From: Xestospongia muta
Taxonomy: Eukaryota; Porifera; Demospongiae; Haplosclerida; Petrosiidae
Length of the DNA: 64,000 bases
Assembly (NCBI GenBank): GCA_963693285.1
Contig: OY848917.1
Span: forward strand, 31,879,245 to 31,943,244
Direction: 5' to 3'
The notes under the pieces were generated by a model. It searched no databases and was not told the DNA's origin. It saw nothing but the letters and a program-made list of their open reading frames with translations. This document shows, piece after piece, positions 28,055 to 43,000 of the stretch (within the stretch, counting starts at the first letter, position 1; each line of letters starts with the position of its first letter). Position numbers and translations under genes: made by a program.

Positions 28055-31000
28055 GTAAGTGACTGCAGATAAATAAATATATATATATATGTTTTATTAA
28101 TAATATCAACCATTACTGATCCTAGTACATGTGATTGCAGGACTATAGTCTAAGTTATTATCTGAAAGGTCATTGACACACCCTTGGATGTCATCTCCAT
28201 TATATACATGAATACATGTATTTATTACATATCATCTATGTTATATTTTAATATTATATCTCTGATATATTTCTAAAACATACTACTATCAATTATTTCA
28301 TGTATAATGTGTGTGTGTCTCTCTTTACAATAGATGCAGTCTCTTTATGATGCAGCTGCTAGTGGTGATCTTAATGTAATGAAGAGAGCCATGGAATATG
28401 GCTCTGTTCATGTTAATGCTATAACTCAAGTGAGTACATGTCATATAATAAGTAGTGACCTTATAGAGATAAATTATAGCAAATAGGTGCCCAATTTATA
28501 ACAACTTACTTGGTAGTATACTATACACAGAAATATAGTAGAATCTCCAATGATGGATGTTCCCAATAGTGGATACCAATTACTTTGGTATGCATAGACT
28601 GACCTTCCATTAACTGCAACAGAATTGCACCCTCTGAAATGCAGATGCAGCTTCATTTTGGAACAACAGACTTTTTTCTTACTCTGGAAATATCTACCAC
28701 ATTAAATTAAGCTATTATAATAATGTAGTCCATCTGTCCATCTGTCCATCTTAATATAATCTGATAATATTATATGATATTTTTCTGTCTTTTATTTAGT
28801 ATGGTAACACCATGTTACATAGTGCTGCTGATTATGGACAGAATAATGTTATCAGTTATTTACTTGGTATTGGTGCAGATCCCAATATACAAAATGAGGT
28901 AAATATTTATAGATAATGTTATATATTAAAGTATGGTCATCCTGATACATATATTATATTAAAATGCAATATACAAGGTCAAAGTTAATATGAATAGACA
29001 TTAGTTATATATAGTCATGTGACTTTATACTATGTGTATATACATGTACTCCTATATACATATACATGATTGACACATGTGGACATACATATTCAAACAT
29101 ATGTAATGTATATTTTAAAGGTTCTGTTTATGGAGATATCATCTGTTTAAGACATACACTGTATGCTTTTGTTGTTTGGAAGAAACCTTTAATGTATAGC
29201 TATTAACAAGTCTAGAAATTAATGGTGGAATCCATTCAAGTTTGTTATGAACTTTGCAATGATCTAAAAATGTAATTAAGTACTTAATTACTTTTATTGT
29301 ATATATTGTAGATTGTACTAGTATGTAACATTAATTAACCTCGCTGCACGTGGGCTCAAAGCAAGGGAACTGTAGTCTGTCAGTGTGTGTGTGTGTGTGT
29401 GTCTGCACTGCCTGTTACCAAGGATTATTTTTGAACTGCTATAACTTGACAAGCAAAGCGTTAGCAACTACCAACGTTTAGCAATGAATAGAAAAATGTG
29501 TGGACTTTACAACAGTAGTATGAAGAACATCGTCAAAGTAAACGAAAGCTTAAAACTCGCAAAAGAATTTTCAGGCTGCAGAGGTCAAGGTGCCATTTCT
29601 CGAAAAGTAAAAAACCCATTGTGAAGATTTTTTAGTATGTTGTAGACAATCTTAGAGGAATGTACATCAGCAAGACAGAAATTTATTGGTCGAAGCAATC
29701 ATTAGAAAAGTTCTGAAAAGTGTTTTTAAGATTGTACATGGACTTGGAGTGAAGTAATGCATTCAGGAAACATCTGCAAGTACTGAAAACTGCTACTAAT
29801 AGATAATGTATCGATTTATATTTATACTATGGGACGTTTCCAAAGAACGCTTCATTTTCGAGTTACAATTTTGTATATGAAATATTGATTCATTTTAAAG
29901 CATCATGTAAAGGCTCAGAGAAACGTTCATCACGAATCTAGCACTTAATCTTGTTTGGCAATTGAATGACATTATTACTTACTCAGTTACATCTTCACAG
30001 ACATGTCAATTAGAGTGCAAAGTACCCAGTAAATGACAACACTATTTTTCCTTTGTTTGAAGAAAAATGCTAAGTCATCAAACAACAGTTTGTAATGTGC
30101 ATCACGTGATCCTTTAAATAATTTGACCACACCTTGTCCAATCTTAAATGTACATGTACATGCATTATAGATCTACACTGGCACAGCAGCAAGGTTAAGC
30201 ACTTTAGTTCATTTTATTCTGTTTGTTCTGTTTGATGAATAATAAGGAAGTAACCTGTCAACTATTTATGTAGAGATTTTTATATGGATTTGTGTGCTAC
30301 ATAATCGTTGGATACTGTGGATTGAATTCTAGCTATTATCTCTTAGCCATAGAAAGAGATCAATCTAAGTACTATACACTATACAGTATTATATATTGTT
30401 TAGGATGGTGAAACTCCATTGTACAGAGCATGTTTCAATGGTTATGACAAAGTAGTACAAGTATTACTAGACCATGGTGTTCAAGTGGATGTTCCAGACA
30501 AGGTCAGTGACATATCATGTATTCATACAACACAGCAGTACCTAATAAGGTACTTTGTCACATGTGAAATTAACAAAAATTAACCTCACAATACTATGTT
30601 CACTGTCCATATAAATATTCCTATCTACTTTCATCTGCATTAATTATTATGTCAAAGCAATGAAACAAAACAATTGGTGGTGAATATATACTCACGAATC
30701 CATACAAAATTCTCCTTTTAAGTAGCTAGGTCCTTAAAACTATAATGTTCATAACTGAGAATTTGCAATGATTTTTATAAACCTTGCTGTGTGTGTCTAC
30801 ACTGCCTTTACCTTTGAACTGCTATAACTTGGCAAGCGAAGCATTAGTAGCTATCAACGTTTAGCAACAAATATAAAAACATGTGGACCTTACAACAGTA
30901 GTATCAAGAACATCATCAAGGAAAATGAATCCTTAAAACTCGCAAAACAATTTTCAGGCTGCGGAGGTCAAGGTGCCGTTTCTCGAAAAGTATACAAATT

Positions 31001-34000
31001 AAAGTGGAGCTTTTTTTAGTATGTTGAAGACAATCTTAGAGGAATATGCATCAGCAAAAACAGAAGGCTGTTGGTCGATACAATCTTTAGTAAAGTTCTG
31101 AAAAGTGTTTTCAAGGTTGTACATGGACTTGGAGCAAAGTAACGCATTCAGGAAATGTCTCAAAGCACGGAGAAAACTGCTTCTAATAGATAGTATATCG
31201 ATTTATATTTGTACTACGGGACGTTTGTAAAGAATGTTTCATCTTTAAGTTACAATAAATTTAGTATATGAAATATTGATACATTTTAAAGCATCATGTA
31301 AAGGCTCAGAGAAAGTTTCATCAGTAATCTAGCGCTTAACCTTGCTTGGCAATTGAATGATACTATCACTTACTCAATTACCACTTCACAGACATGACAA
31401 GACTTATTTATTTGTATTAGCCTTTCTTGTTTTTCCTTGATTGAAGAGAAATGCTGAGTCATCAAACAACACTTTGTAATATCTACAGATAATGAACTCT
31501 AGTTTTTGTCTATGGAGACAAGGACTTGTTTAATCTATAAATATTAATCATCTTGCGCATCATGTGAAATATCTCTTGTCTGCATTCTAGTATATGTCAC
31601 TTGAGGAGGCTAAAAAGAATAAAGCTGAGCTATTAATAATATACCATACCTTTAAGTTAGTGGAATGCACTCTGTAGTATAGATTTACACTACACACCAT
31701 AGCAAGGTTAAGCACTTTAGTTCATTTTATTCTTTTTGTTCTGTTTACACACAACAATAATCGTAATAATCCTGGTCAGCTATTTATGTAGAGATTTTTA
31801 TATGGATTTGTGTGCTACATAATTATTGGATGCTGTGGATTGAATTCTAGCTATTATCTCTTAGCCATAGAAAGAAATCAATCTAAGTACTATATACTGG
31901 TAGAGTCTTTAATAACTCTAGTAGTGTATTATTGTATATTAGTACACATCCTCTGTCTTTATTTCATATGTCATGTTGATAAAGTGAAGTAAGACTTTCC
32001 TCTAATATTTCTGTCATGTATTAACAGAGAGTGAATATCATCTAGTATTAGTTAATATCACATTTACTATATGCAATGTAGTTTGTGCTAGTATGTCACA
32101 TTAATATTATATCTTGTTTAGGATGGCAAGACTTCATTGTACATAGCATGTTTCAATGGTGAAGATAAAGTTGTACAAGCATTACTAGACCATGGTGCTC
32201 GAGTGGATATTCCAGACAAGGTCAGTGACATATCATGTATTCATAAAACCCAACAGAAGTTAATAAGGTACTTTTGGTCACATATGAATTAACAAAAATG
32301 ATGCCTATATATTGTTTTGATCCTTGAATATTAACACAATATATAGCCTTGTAATAAATTATATTCACTTTTGACAGTTCTATATTAACGTGAATATTTG
32401 GTTACATTTTCTTAATAAAACACTATTTTCAGTTATTCATTTTATCGTAATTAAAAAAAATATTAAAGAAAATAAGTGTTAATACGAATTCAATTCTACA
32501 ACATACACTTTTCCTAGTTTTTCTATAGTAGTATATGTACTTAGTCATTATATGTGACAAGTACATGTACTTGTACTATACAATGTCATTACCATATATT
32601 AATTGTACTATGTGTGTATAGATGTACTCTTATATACATGTACATATATGAGACATGTGGACATAGACATTCAAACATATGTGATGTATATTGTAAAGGA
32701 ACTTTTTATGGTGATATCCTTCGTTTAAGACATACACTGTATGCTCTAGTTGTTAGGAAGAAACTCTTAATATATAGCTATTATCATTAGAAATTAATGG
32801 TAGAATCCTTTCAATTTTTGTTGTGAACTTTGCATTGATCTAAATATGTAATTAAAAACTTAATTACTTTTATTATATACATTGTAGTTTGTACTAGTAT
32901 ATAACATTAAAATTATATCTTATTCAGTATGGCAACACTCCATTGTACACAGCATGTTCCAATGGTCATGATAAAGTAGTACAAATATTACTAGACCATG
33001 GTGTTCAAGGGGATGTTTTAAACAAGGTCAGTGACATATCATGTATTCCTATAACACAACAGAAGTTAATAAGCTACTTTGGTCATATATGAAATTAATA
33101 AAAATTACCCTCACAATACTATGTTCACTGTTCTTATAAATATTGGTATCTGCTTTGAACAGAAACAAAACAGCTGGTGATAAATATGTACTCACAAATC
33201 CATACAAAATTCTCCTCATAAGTAGCTAGGTCCTTCCATCTATATTGTTCAAAACTGAGAATTTGTAATGGTTATTATTCTTTTGTTCTGTTTACACACA
33301 GCAATAAAAGGTTATAACCTGGTCAGCTATTTATGTAGAGATTTTTATATGGATTTGTGTGCTACATAATTATTGGATACTGTGGATTTAGTTTAAGCTA
33401 TTATCGCTTACCCATAGAAAGAGATCAGTCTAAGTACTATATACTTGTAGAGTCTTGAGTAACTCTAGTAGTGTATTATTAACCTCGCTGTGAGTGGGTG
33501 CAAAGCGAGGTTGCTGTAGTCTGTCAGTGTGTGTGTGTGTCTGCACTGCCTGTTACCGAGGATTGTTTTGAGCTGCTATAACTTGGCAAGCGAAATGTTA
33601 GCAGCTATCAACGTTTTGCAACGAATAGAAAAATGTGTGGACTTTATAACAGTAGTATCAAGATCATCGTCAAGGAAAATGAAAACTTAAAACTTGTGCA
33701 AAAGAATTTTCAGGCTGCAGAGGTCAAGGTGCTGTTTCTCGAAAAGTAAAAAACTTAAGTTGAAGATTTTTAGTATGTTGTAGACAATTTTAGAGGAAAT
33801 GCATCAGCAAGACAGAAGGCCATTGGTTGAAGCAATCGTCAGAAAAGTTCTGAAAAGTGTTTTCAGGATTGTACATGGACTTGGAGCGAAGTAATGCATT
33901 CAGGAAACGTCTTAAAGCACTGTAAAAACTGCTACTAATAGTTAATATATTGATTTATATGTGTATTATGGGATGTTTGTTAAGACCGTTTCATCTTTAA

Positions 34001-37000
34001 GTTACACTAAATTTTGTATATAAAATATTGATACATTTTAAAGTGCCATGTAAAGGCTCAGAGAAACTTTCATCTCGAATCTAGCACTTAACCTTGCTTG
34101 GCAATTGAATGATATTATCACTTACTCTGTTACCGCTTCACAAACATGGCAAGACTTATTCATTTGTATTATAGCCTTTTTTGTTTTCCCTTTGATTTAA
34201 CAGAAATGATAGGTCATCAAACAACACTTTGTAATGTGCATCACGTGATCCATCAATAATTTGCCCACACCTTGTCAAATCTTAAATGTACATGTAGATG
34301 CACTCTGCAGTATAGATCTACACTGGGCACCGCAGCGAGGTTAAACACTTTAGTGCATTTTATTATTGTATATTAGTACACCCTCTGTCTTTAATTCGTC
34401 TGTCATGATGATAATGTAAAGTAAAACTTTCCTCTAATATTTTAGTCACATATAAACAGAGAGTGACTATCATCTAGTATTAGTTAGTAACACACTTACT
34501 ATATACATTGTAGTTTGTACTAGTATGTAACATTAATATTATATCTTGTTTAGGATGGCGAAACTCCATTGTACACAGCAAGTCAATATGGTAATGATAA
34601 AGTAGTACAAGTATTACTAAAACGTACTGTTCAAATGGATGTTCCAGACAAGGTCAGTGACATATCATGTATTCACATAACACAACAGAAGTTAATAAGG
34701 TACTTTGGTCACATATGAAATTAGCAACAATTAACCTCACAATACTATGTTCACTGTCCATATAAATATTCCTATCTACTTTGATCTGTATTAATTATTA
34801 TGTCAAAACAAAAGAAACAAAACAATTGGTGATAAATATGTACTCACGAATCCATACAAAATTCTCCTTGTAAGTAGCTATGTCCTTTAATCTATAATGT
34901 TCATAACTGAGAATTTGCAATGATTTTTATAAACCTCGCTGTGTGTGTCTACACTGCCTTTACCTTTGAACTGCTATAACTTGGCAAGCGAAGCATTAGT
35001 AGCTACCAACGTTTAGCAACGAATAGAAAAACATGTGGACTTTACAACAGTAGTATCAAGAACCTCATCAAGGAAAACAAAACCTTAAAACTCGCAAAAC
35101 AATTTTCAGGCTGCAGAGGTCAAGGTGCTGTTTCTCGCAAAAGTAAAAAAAACTTAATGGGGAGATTTTTTTAGTATGTTGTAGACAATCTTAGAGGAAT
35201 ACGCAGCAGCAAGACAGAAGCCCGTTGGTCGAAGCAGTCACTATAAAAGTTCTAAAACGTATTTTCAAGATTGTACATGGACTTGGAGCGAAGTGACGCA
35301 TTCAGGAAACATCTCAAAGCACTGAAAAAACTGCTACTAATAGATAATATATTGATTATATTTGTACTATGGGACATTTGCAAAGAATGTTTCATCTTCA
35401 AGTTACAATAAATTTTGTATATGAAATATTGATAAATGTGAGCACACCTTCTAGAATGTTAATAAATTTTCTTGCAATGCTACCTAGCAACATCATAGTT
35501 GGGCCTAAGCCGGCGTAGCATTTATTAATAACTTATAAACTGCAGTGAGGTTCATCACTTTAATGCTTCTCATTTTCCCTTGATTGAAGAGAAATGCTGA
35601 GTCATCAAACAATACTTTGTAATGTACATCAACCAATTCATCAATAATTTGACCACAACTTTTGGAATATTAAATATACATGTACATGCACTCTGCAGTA
35701 TAGATCTACACTAGGCACCACATTGAGGTTAAACTTTAGTACATTTTTAATGCTTTTCTTTTAATTAACTGCCATTGTAATGTCTGAAGTTATATCTAGC
35801 TTTACTTTAGTAATCACATAACTTTTTCCATTCATCACTTTCAATTTGAACATTGTAGGCATAAGATTTCATTATATCAATTCAATGTTTAGTGATTTAC
35901 AATTTTGTAATTTATATTTTGAGAACATATTGTATACATTCTTGTTAAGATTTGATGTAAACAAAAGGAATGTTGACAAATTATATTACATGTACATCTC
36001 TTTATTCTCTATATATCTTATATTATATTAGGAAGGAGAGACAGCACTGATTGTAGCTGCTAGGTATAACCATACAGATATTGCACTTCGTCTGATTGAG
36101 AATGGTTGTTCTTTTGACATTAGGGATGAAGTGAGTTAATATACTACTTACTGTTTAACAAAGAAACAAAGTTTTAATGGATATACATTTAGTTTAACAA
36201 GCTACCCTTTCCTCCTTATTGATGACATGTTTCCTGACTAGTCTAAAAATGTAACTTTGGATGTCATATTATAGTATGGATATTTTTTGCCTTGATTTGA
36301 ATTGAGCAATTTTATTTGACATCATGGTTCCTAACATGGTAATCTGTGTGAATGAGACTATTAGGACAGTATCACAATGTTCATAAATTATTATTACATT
36401 TGGCACTTCAGAACTATCATACATGTCTTGTTTTCTGTTACATTAAACATTTATTGTTCTTGAAAATAGATACTAAAGTTTTTTTCTACCAAAGAAAATG
36501 ACACTTGAATTATTTAATTAAGCCATTTGCAACAAAGGTAGTCTGATATTTTGTTTGGAATTAAGTCTTAAATCCTGCAAAAGAACATTAATACTCATCT
36601 TTAAAAAGAATAATTCTAGTTTCAGTGCCATGTTATAACAATCACATTGATAAGCCAAAAGTTGAATTCATGATTTCATTAGATGTTATGATACCAATGT
36701 ACACACCATTTTCTGTTCCAAAAATTAAGGAAAGATACCAGACTACCTTTTGCCATGATTTGTGGTAGTTTGGGTATAAAAGTACTTGATAGAGGGGCTA
36801 GTTCAATAAACATCAAGACATAGAGTACATACATCATATCATATAGTTAAATGAAAGTATTTATATTATAGCAGTAGCTCATTGCTACACAATAGCAATT
36901 GAAAAGCACTAAAATGTGGAAACTTTCCTGCTGTATCTAGCTATAATAACCTTAGTAAGACAAATGTTAATAAAATATATATATTAATTAACCTCCTATG

Positions 37001-40000
37001 CGTGGGTGCAAAGTGAGGGTACTGTAGTCTGTCAGTGTGTGTGTGTGTGTCTGCACTGCCTTTTACATTTGAACTGCTACAACTTGGCAAGCAAAGCGTT
37101 AGCAGCTACCAACATTTAGCAATGAATAGAAAAACGTGTGGACTTTGCAACAGTAGTATCAAGAACATCATCAAGGAAACGAAAGCTTGAAACTCACAAA
37201 ACAATTTTCAGGCTGCAGATATCAAGGTGCCGTTCCTCGAAAAGTAAAAAAACTTAATGTGGGATTTTTTAGTAGGTTGTAGACAATCTTAGAGGAATAC
37301 ACATCTCAGCAAAACAGAAGGCCGTTAGTCAAAGCAATCGTTAGTAAAGTTCTGAAAAATGTTTTCAAGATTGAAGTGGACTTGAGGTGAAGTAACACAT
37401 TTAGGAAATGTCTCAAAGTACTTAAAAACTGCTAATAATAGTTAATGTATCGATTTATATTTGGACTACGGGACGTTTCATTTGTAATAGCCTTTCATGT
37501 TTTCTCTTGATTGAAGAGAAATGCTGAGTAATCAAACATCACTTTGTAATGTGCATCACTTGATTCATCAATAATTTGACCGCAACTTGTCTAATCTTAA
37601 ATGTACATCTACATGCACTCTGCAGTATAGATCTACACTGGTCACCAGAACAAGGTTAAGTGTTTTAGTGCATTTTCATTTAAATATGTGTTGTTCAATC
37701 ATATATACAAGCTTTTATATTTTGTGGGAGTAGTAGTCTGGGGATGAGGCTAGTTTATTGATGTCACAATGCCAGCATCAAGCTGTTGGGCAGACAAGTG
37801 GTATATATATATTTTAATTATATAACAACAGATGTAGTTAAATGTACCTTTCTTAATATATAATATATTATCAAAGGTCTGGTACTTGCTTTAGTCATCT
37901 CTGCTCAATGTTCTGGTTTCTTGACTTATTTCTGCATATATTTTATTGTTTTTGACATAGCGATTGACTCTTCTAGCAACATTAGTGATTACCATAGTAT
38001 TTTGTTAATGCAAGATGTCTAAACAAAATGTGAGAAATATCACTGTAACTTTAGAATGAAATGTTATTATGGAAATCCTCACATGTTTACTTATTATTAA
38101 CCTTGCTGCGCGTGGGCCCAAAGCGAGGTTACTGTAGTCTGTCAGTGTGTGTGTGTGTGTGTGTGTTACCCCGGATTGTTTTTTTGAGCTGCTATAACTT
38201 GGCAAGCGAAGCATTGGCAGCTACCAATGTTTAGCATTGAATACAAAAACATGTAGACTTTACAACAGTACTATCAAGAACATCATCTAGGAAAACAAAA
38301 GGTTAAAACTAACAAAAGAATTTTCAGGCTGAAGAGGTCACAGTACCGTTTCTTGAAAAATAAAATACTTAATGTGGAGAATTTTTAGTATGTTGTAGGC
38401 AATCCTAGAAGAATACACATCAGCAAGACAAGAAGGCCTTTGGTGTAAGCAATCATTAGAAAAGTTCTGAAAAGTGTTTTCAAGATTGCACATGGATTTA
38501 CTCAGTTACCGCTTCACAGACGTGACAATTAGACAAGATTTATTCATTTGTATTAGACGTACATATTTCCTTTTGATTGAAGAAGAATGCTGAATCATCA
38601 AACAACACTTTGTTGTGTGTATCATGTGATTCATCAATAATTTGACCACACCTTGTGGAATTTCAAATATACACGTACATCCACTTTGATCTACACTGGG
38701 CACAACAGCGAGGTTAAGCACTTTAGTGCATTTTTATTCCATCCTGTATCAAATAGTAGACAGTTAGTTTAAATGATAACACTTTACATCCTGTCTGTAA
38801 TTTTTGTTTATATTTCAGTACAGTCTTTAGTGGCAGCAGAAGGTTTAGAAACGTGGTGTGGCAAACGTGGCACTCCAAATTTATAATAATAATATGCACA
38901 GTGAAATTGAAAAGACATATATGTATAGGACAATACAAGAACACATTGAGCCAGTGCTGATAATAATGTTAATTTATGTTGTACCAAATACTTTAACACA
39001 TTCACTGTTTCAGGAGACAAAATCAGATATAGGTTCCATTAGATTAACTTTTCTGTCTCTGTGAATGTGTAAAATCATTAAATGATTCAGCCTCTCTTGC
39101 TTCATATTCCACTGGAGGTAGGTTTTCACAAGACGATGTGCTGAGAAGGACCATTCACTTTTTGCTGATGTAGCTGGAATGACAAGCAATAGCCACAAGA
39201 GTTTTAAAACTTGTGGGAAGACACAGCAGTACTCTGAAACTTTTGCCCGTAAAGTATCATAGGTGATTTCACAACCAGTTATAACATTCTTAAGCAAGGC
39301 TAATTCTCTCATTAGATCACTCTGCTCCAAGTTACCATTAAAGTGATATACTACATAACAGACCATGTCATCACAAGAGGCAGTTCTCTTTTGGCAGCAG
39401 AGAACAAAATATTTTCCATTTTGTCATACAACTCAAAAGAGTCTGAATCAAATCTTTGCTCAATTTCTCCAAATATAGTGTCAATTACTTCGTAATAGAA
39501 CCTTCTATATAAGTCTTCAGGGCTGTTATCAGCATGAATAGTTGAAGATGTTGGATCAAAACGTCTAGGTGGCCTTCTTTTTCGAGGCAACACAAACTCA
39601 TCCACATCCAGTTCCTCAGCTTTCCCTTTAACTTCAGACCATAATTGATCAAACTTTGAGTTGCTTCTCAAGTCCATTAGACTACCCACCATCACTGCAA
39701 CGTATTTCTTAGCTTCAACTGCAAAAGCACGTTTTGCTTGCAGTGCTCTGCTTAATCTGTCTGTTAAGCAGAAGACCTTTTCAGCCAGCATGACACCGAA
39801 CAGAAAGGAAAAATTTCAGCTGTGGCTTCTGCATTTTCTCTGTATTCATCCACGATTTCTTCAAGGACTGACAGAATAACAACATAGTTAGTTAACACAG
39901 TGTGAAGAGATTCTGCCCTTACTATTCAGTGTGTAAGACACAGGGGTTTAATACCAGGACTGTCAGGAGCTAATTCCGATTTAAGCTGAAGAAGCATGCT

Positions 40001-43000
40001 TTTCTTTTTTGCACTGTATTTGAAAATTTTAGATAGCTCCAGCACTGTATCTAGAGCTTCACCAATTACAGTTACTGACCTGCAGGTATCTTGAACAGCT
40101 AAATTTAAAGAATGAGCCATACAATGGATATAGAGAGCTTTGTGTTCTACCTCCTTAATTTGGTGGCAACACCTGCCCGCCTCCTGCCGTGTTGGCTGCC
40201 CCCTGCAATTGTTAACTGGTAGATTAAATTGAATCAGTAAGTCAAGAATGAGTTTTGAAATTATGGTGGCATTAGTACCGTCAGTAGCATATAATCCAAT
40301 GCAGTCCTTGTGAACTTCAAGTGTATGGAGATCTACATATCTCAAACAAACTGAAAGCTGCACAAAGAGAAAACAATACCATAATTATAGCACATGTGAC
40401 ACATGACACAACACAACACACATACACTTTACCTATTCAACTAGGGATGCATCTGTAGCTTCATCAGCAATGATAGCAAACCAGTTGCTAGACGACACAT
40501 CCTTTATTATTGCCCTACAAATTTGGTGAGTGAAAATTTGCAACATCTCATTTTGTATATCATGGGACATATATGATCAAATGCGTCCCATCCACAACTT
40601 TAGATTGTCACTTTCATTCCCCCTAGGAGCCATTAGCTGATATGAATTACCTTGTTCTTCAATATGACCTCTAAAAGGTAAGGCTTCTCTTGCCAAGTAC
40701 TCCACAGAAGTAAACAACATTTCTAGGCAGTGCATATTTTTTTCTTATCTTTACTAATTTGCTGATCAATTTGAGTGCCAATGTTGGTCTGCTTCAGGTG
40801 ATGGTGCCACTTTAATACTGCCTCCTGATAGCAAGCACTCTTTCGATGTCTTTCAAATGACTTGGTGGCATTCTTCCATGTATTAAAGCCAGATAAAATG
40901 AAAGCATTCTCTGCACATTTCGAAAAGGTAAGCTGATTTAGCAAGTAGACATTTTGGCATACAAAACAGTAGGCTTTTTCAGTTCCACTATTCCAGTGCA
41001 ACCATGCAGACCACTTCTTGTTATTAAACCATTTGAAATTGAACGACCGATATTCTACTTTGCTCTTACCGAATTGCTTGGAGGGGAAGTTCTTCAGTCT
41101 TGGCTGATTAGGCTGTAATAGTAGCTCTTGAGATTCCTCGAGGCCAACTTCAGTCATTGCGTGCAGTTCTGATTCCTTCTTTGAGCCAGAGGCATTGTCA
41201 GACTCACTGTCCAAGTCATCATGAGGATCATAACTTTGAGTAGGAGGGGCGGTCACTGAACTCATTGCCAACTCAATCCCCACCTGCTTGGACTCTGTCT
41301 TTGATCCACTAGCTTACGAATCAGAAAGAAAAGCTTGAATTGAGGTCTGTCTGCCAGACATGTCTCTGAAAAATTCAATTTTTGTTAAATTAAGAAAGTG
41401 GGTCTGGCAGGTCAGTGTAAATGTAGGTTGCGAGTTACGAATTAAAATAGCTTGTCGTGCACGTGCAACTGTGGTACAAATAGGTGGAGCCTTAGCTCTC
41501 GTTTTTCGAGGTCAGGTGTCAACTGCTGTGGCTGCTCCCTACTGCAACAGTGCTGCAGCTATTTCAAGGTTAGGAGAAAAAAAATTATCATGAATGTGTT
41601 GGTATTAATTATAATATTTTAAGTAACTTTCAAAATGTGGTATGGCGTTGTGTATGCATGAAAAAAGTGGTATGGTAAATGCCACACCAGCCATACCGCT
41701 TCTGCCGCCCATGGTCTTACTCAACCAGTGAATTTTCCTACGCATATCTCTGGAAACACATTAGATCCTATCCTATCTGCTGACTACTATCTTGTTCAAG
41801 TGGGTTGAGCCTTTTCACAGCACACTCTCATAGACCATTACCCTCTCTCCTTCACCATCTCAGTCATTCTTCCATCAAGTAATAGGTAATAAAATGTACT
41901 TTCTTGTATGATATCAAAGAGCTGATTTTAAATTTATCACATTCTTTTATTTTATTTTGTTATTTTTTTTATTATTTTATTTTATTCTTTACTGTGACCT
42001 TGACCCTTTCTACAGCTCTAATGACATTGGTTCACCTCTGAGACACGTCATTAACTCAACAAAGTACAGTCTTCAGAAAATGCTATAAGCATAATCCTTC
42101 TGCATCCAATCTAACCAAGCTTTCTGCTGCAGAATCCATATTACAATCTGACATCACCAACGCTTGCTCGTATAAACTATGAGTCCAAACTTGTAAATAA
42201 CTTTGCTCATCACAACGACTCCAAAATCTACAAGTAGATCAGTAGTATTTGCAAAGAAACTAAAATTTCTGACATTCTCACATATATAACTCCCAAAACT
42301 TAACTTCTCCAATTTACAAAGCCAATGCATTTAATAATGTGTTCCACTCCACTTTCATCATCAACAGCTCGGACATCTCTTTTGACAACTTACCATTTCC
42401 AGTCAAATCTCTCTGTTCACTTACCCTCACAAAGCATGATCTTCCTAATCTAGACCCCACCAAAGCAATGGGTAGTGATGGAATTCCTCTTCTTTTTCTA
42501 AAGCATTGTGCAACTGCCCTTGTCGACCCTGTCCACTACCTATTCTCTCAATGTCTCTCCCAGTCTTATCTGCCACCTCATTATATCCATCCCAAAATCT
42601 GGTGACAAATCACAAATCTCCAACTACCGCCCCATTTCACTACTTTGTAATCTCTCCAAACTTCTAGAAAAAATAGTTTTTGACAAGATCTATGACTTCA
42701 TTTCAGAAAACTCTATTTCCATCCACCAATTTGGCTTTATGAGAAATAGGTCAACTCTCAAGCAACTCCTACTCTACACTGAATTTCTCTATTTTTCATT
42801 TGATCACCATCAGCAGATGGATTCTATCTCCCTTGACATACGTAAAGCTTTTGACGCTGGCCCACACAATAAACTTTTTGTTAAGCTCTGGTCCTCTGGT
42901 CTCACTGGTAGTTTATGGCACTTCATCAAGGTATACCTCACAAACAGATATCAGCGAGTTGTACTAGTTTGTCATTTCTCTTACTGGCTTTCCATTACAT

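Noticed and set aside
38858..39064. Plus-strand open stretch at the hAT left end
   Set aside because: Antisense to the end of the hAT transposase.
41360..41593. Plus-strand open stretch near the hAT right end
   Set aside because: Lies upstream of and antisense to the transposase; no recognisable family. Probably the element's non-coding end.
38820..41721. 8-bp target-site duplication of the hAT element
   Set aside because: Only GTCTT is shared by both flanks and no position gives eight matching bases, so I do not call it.
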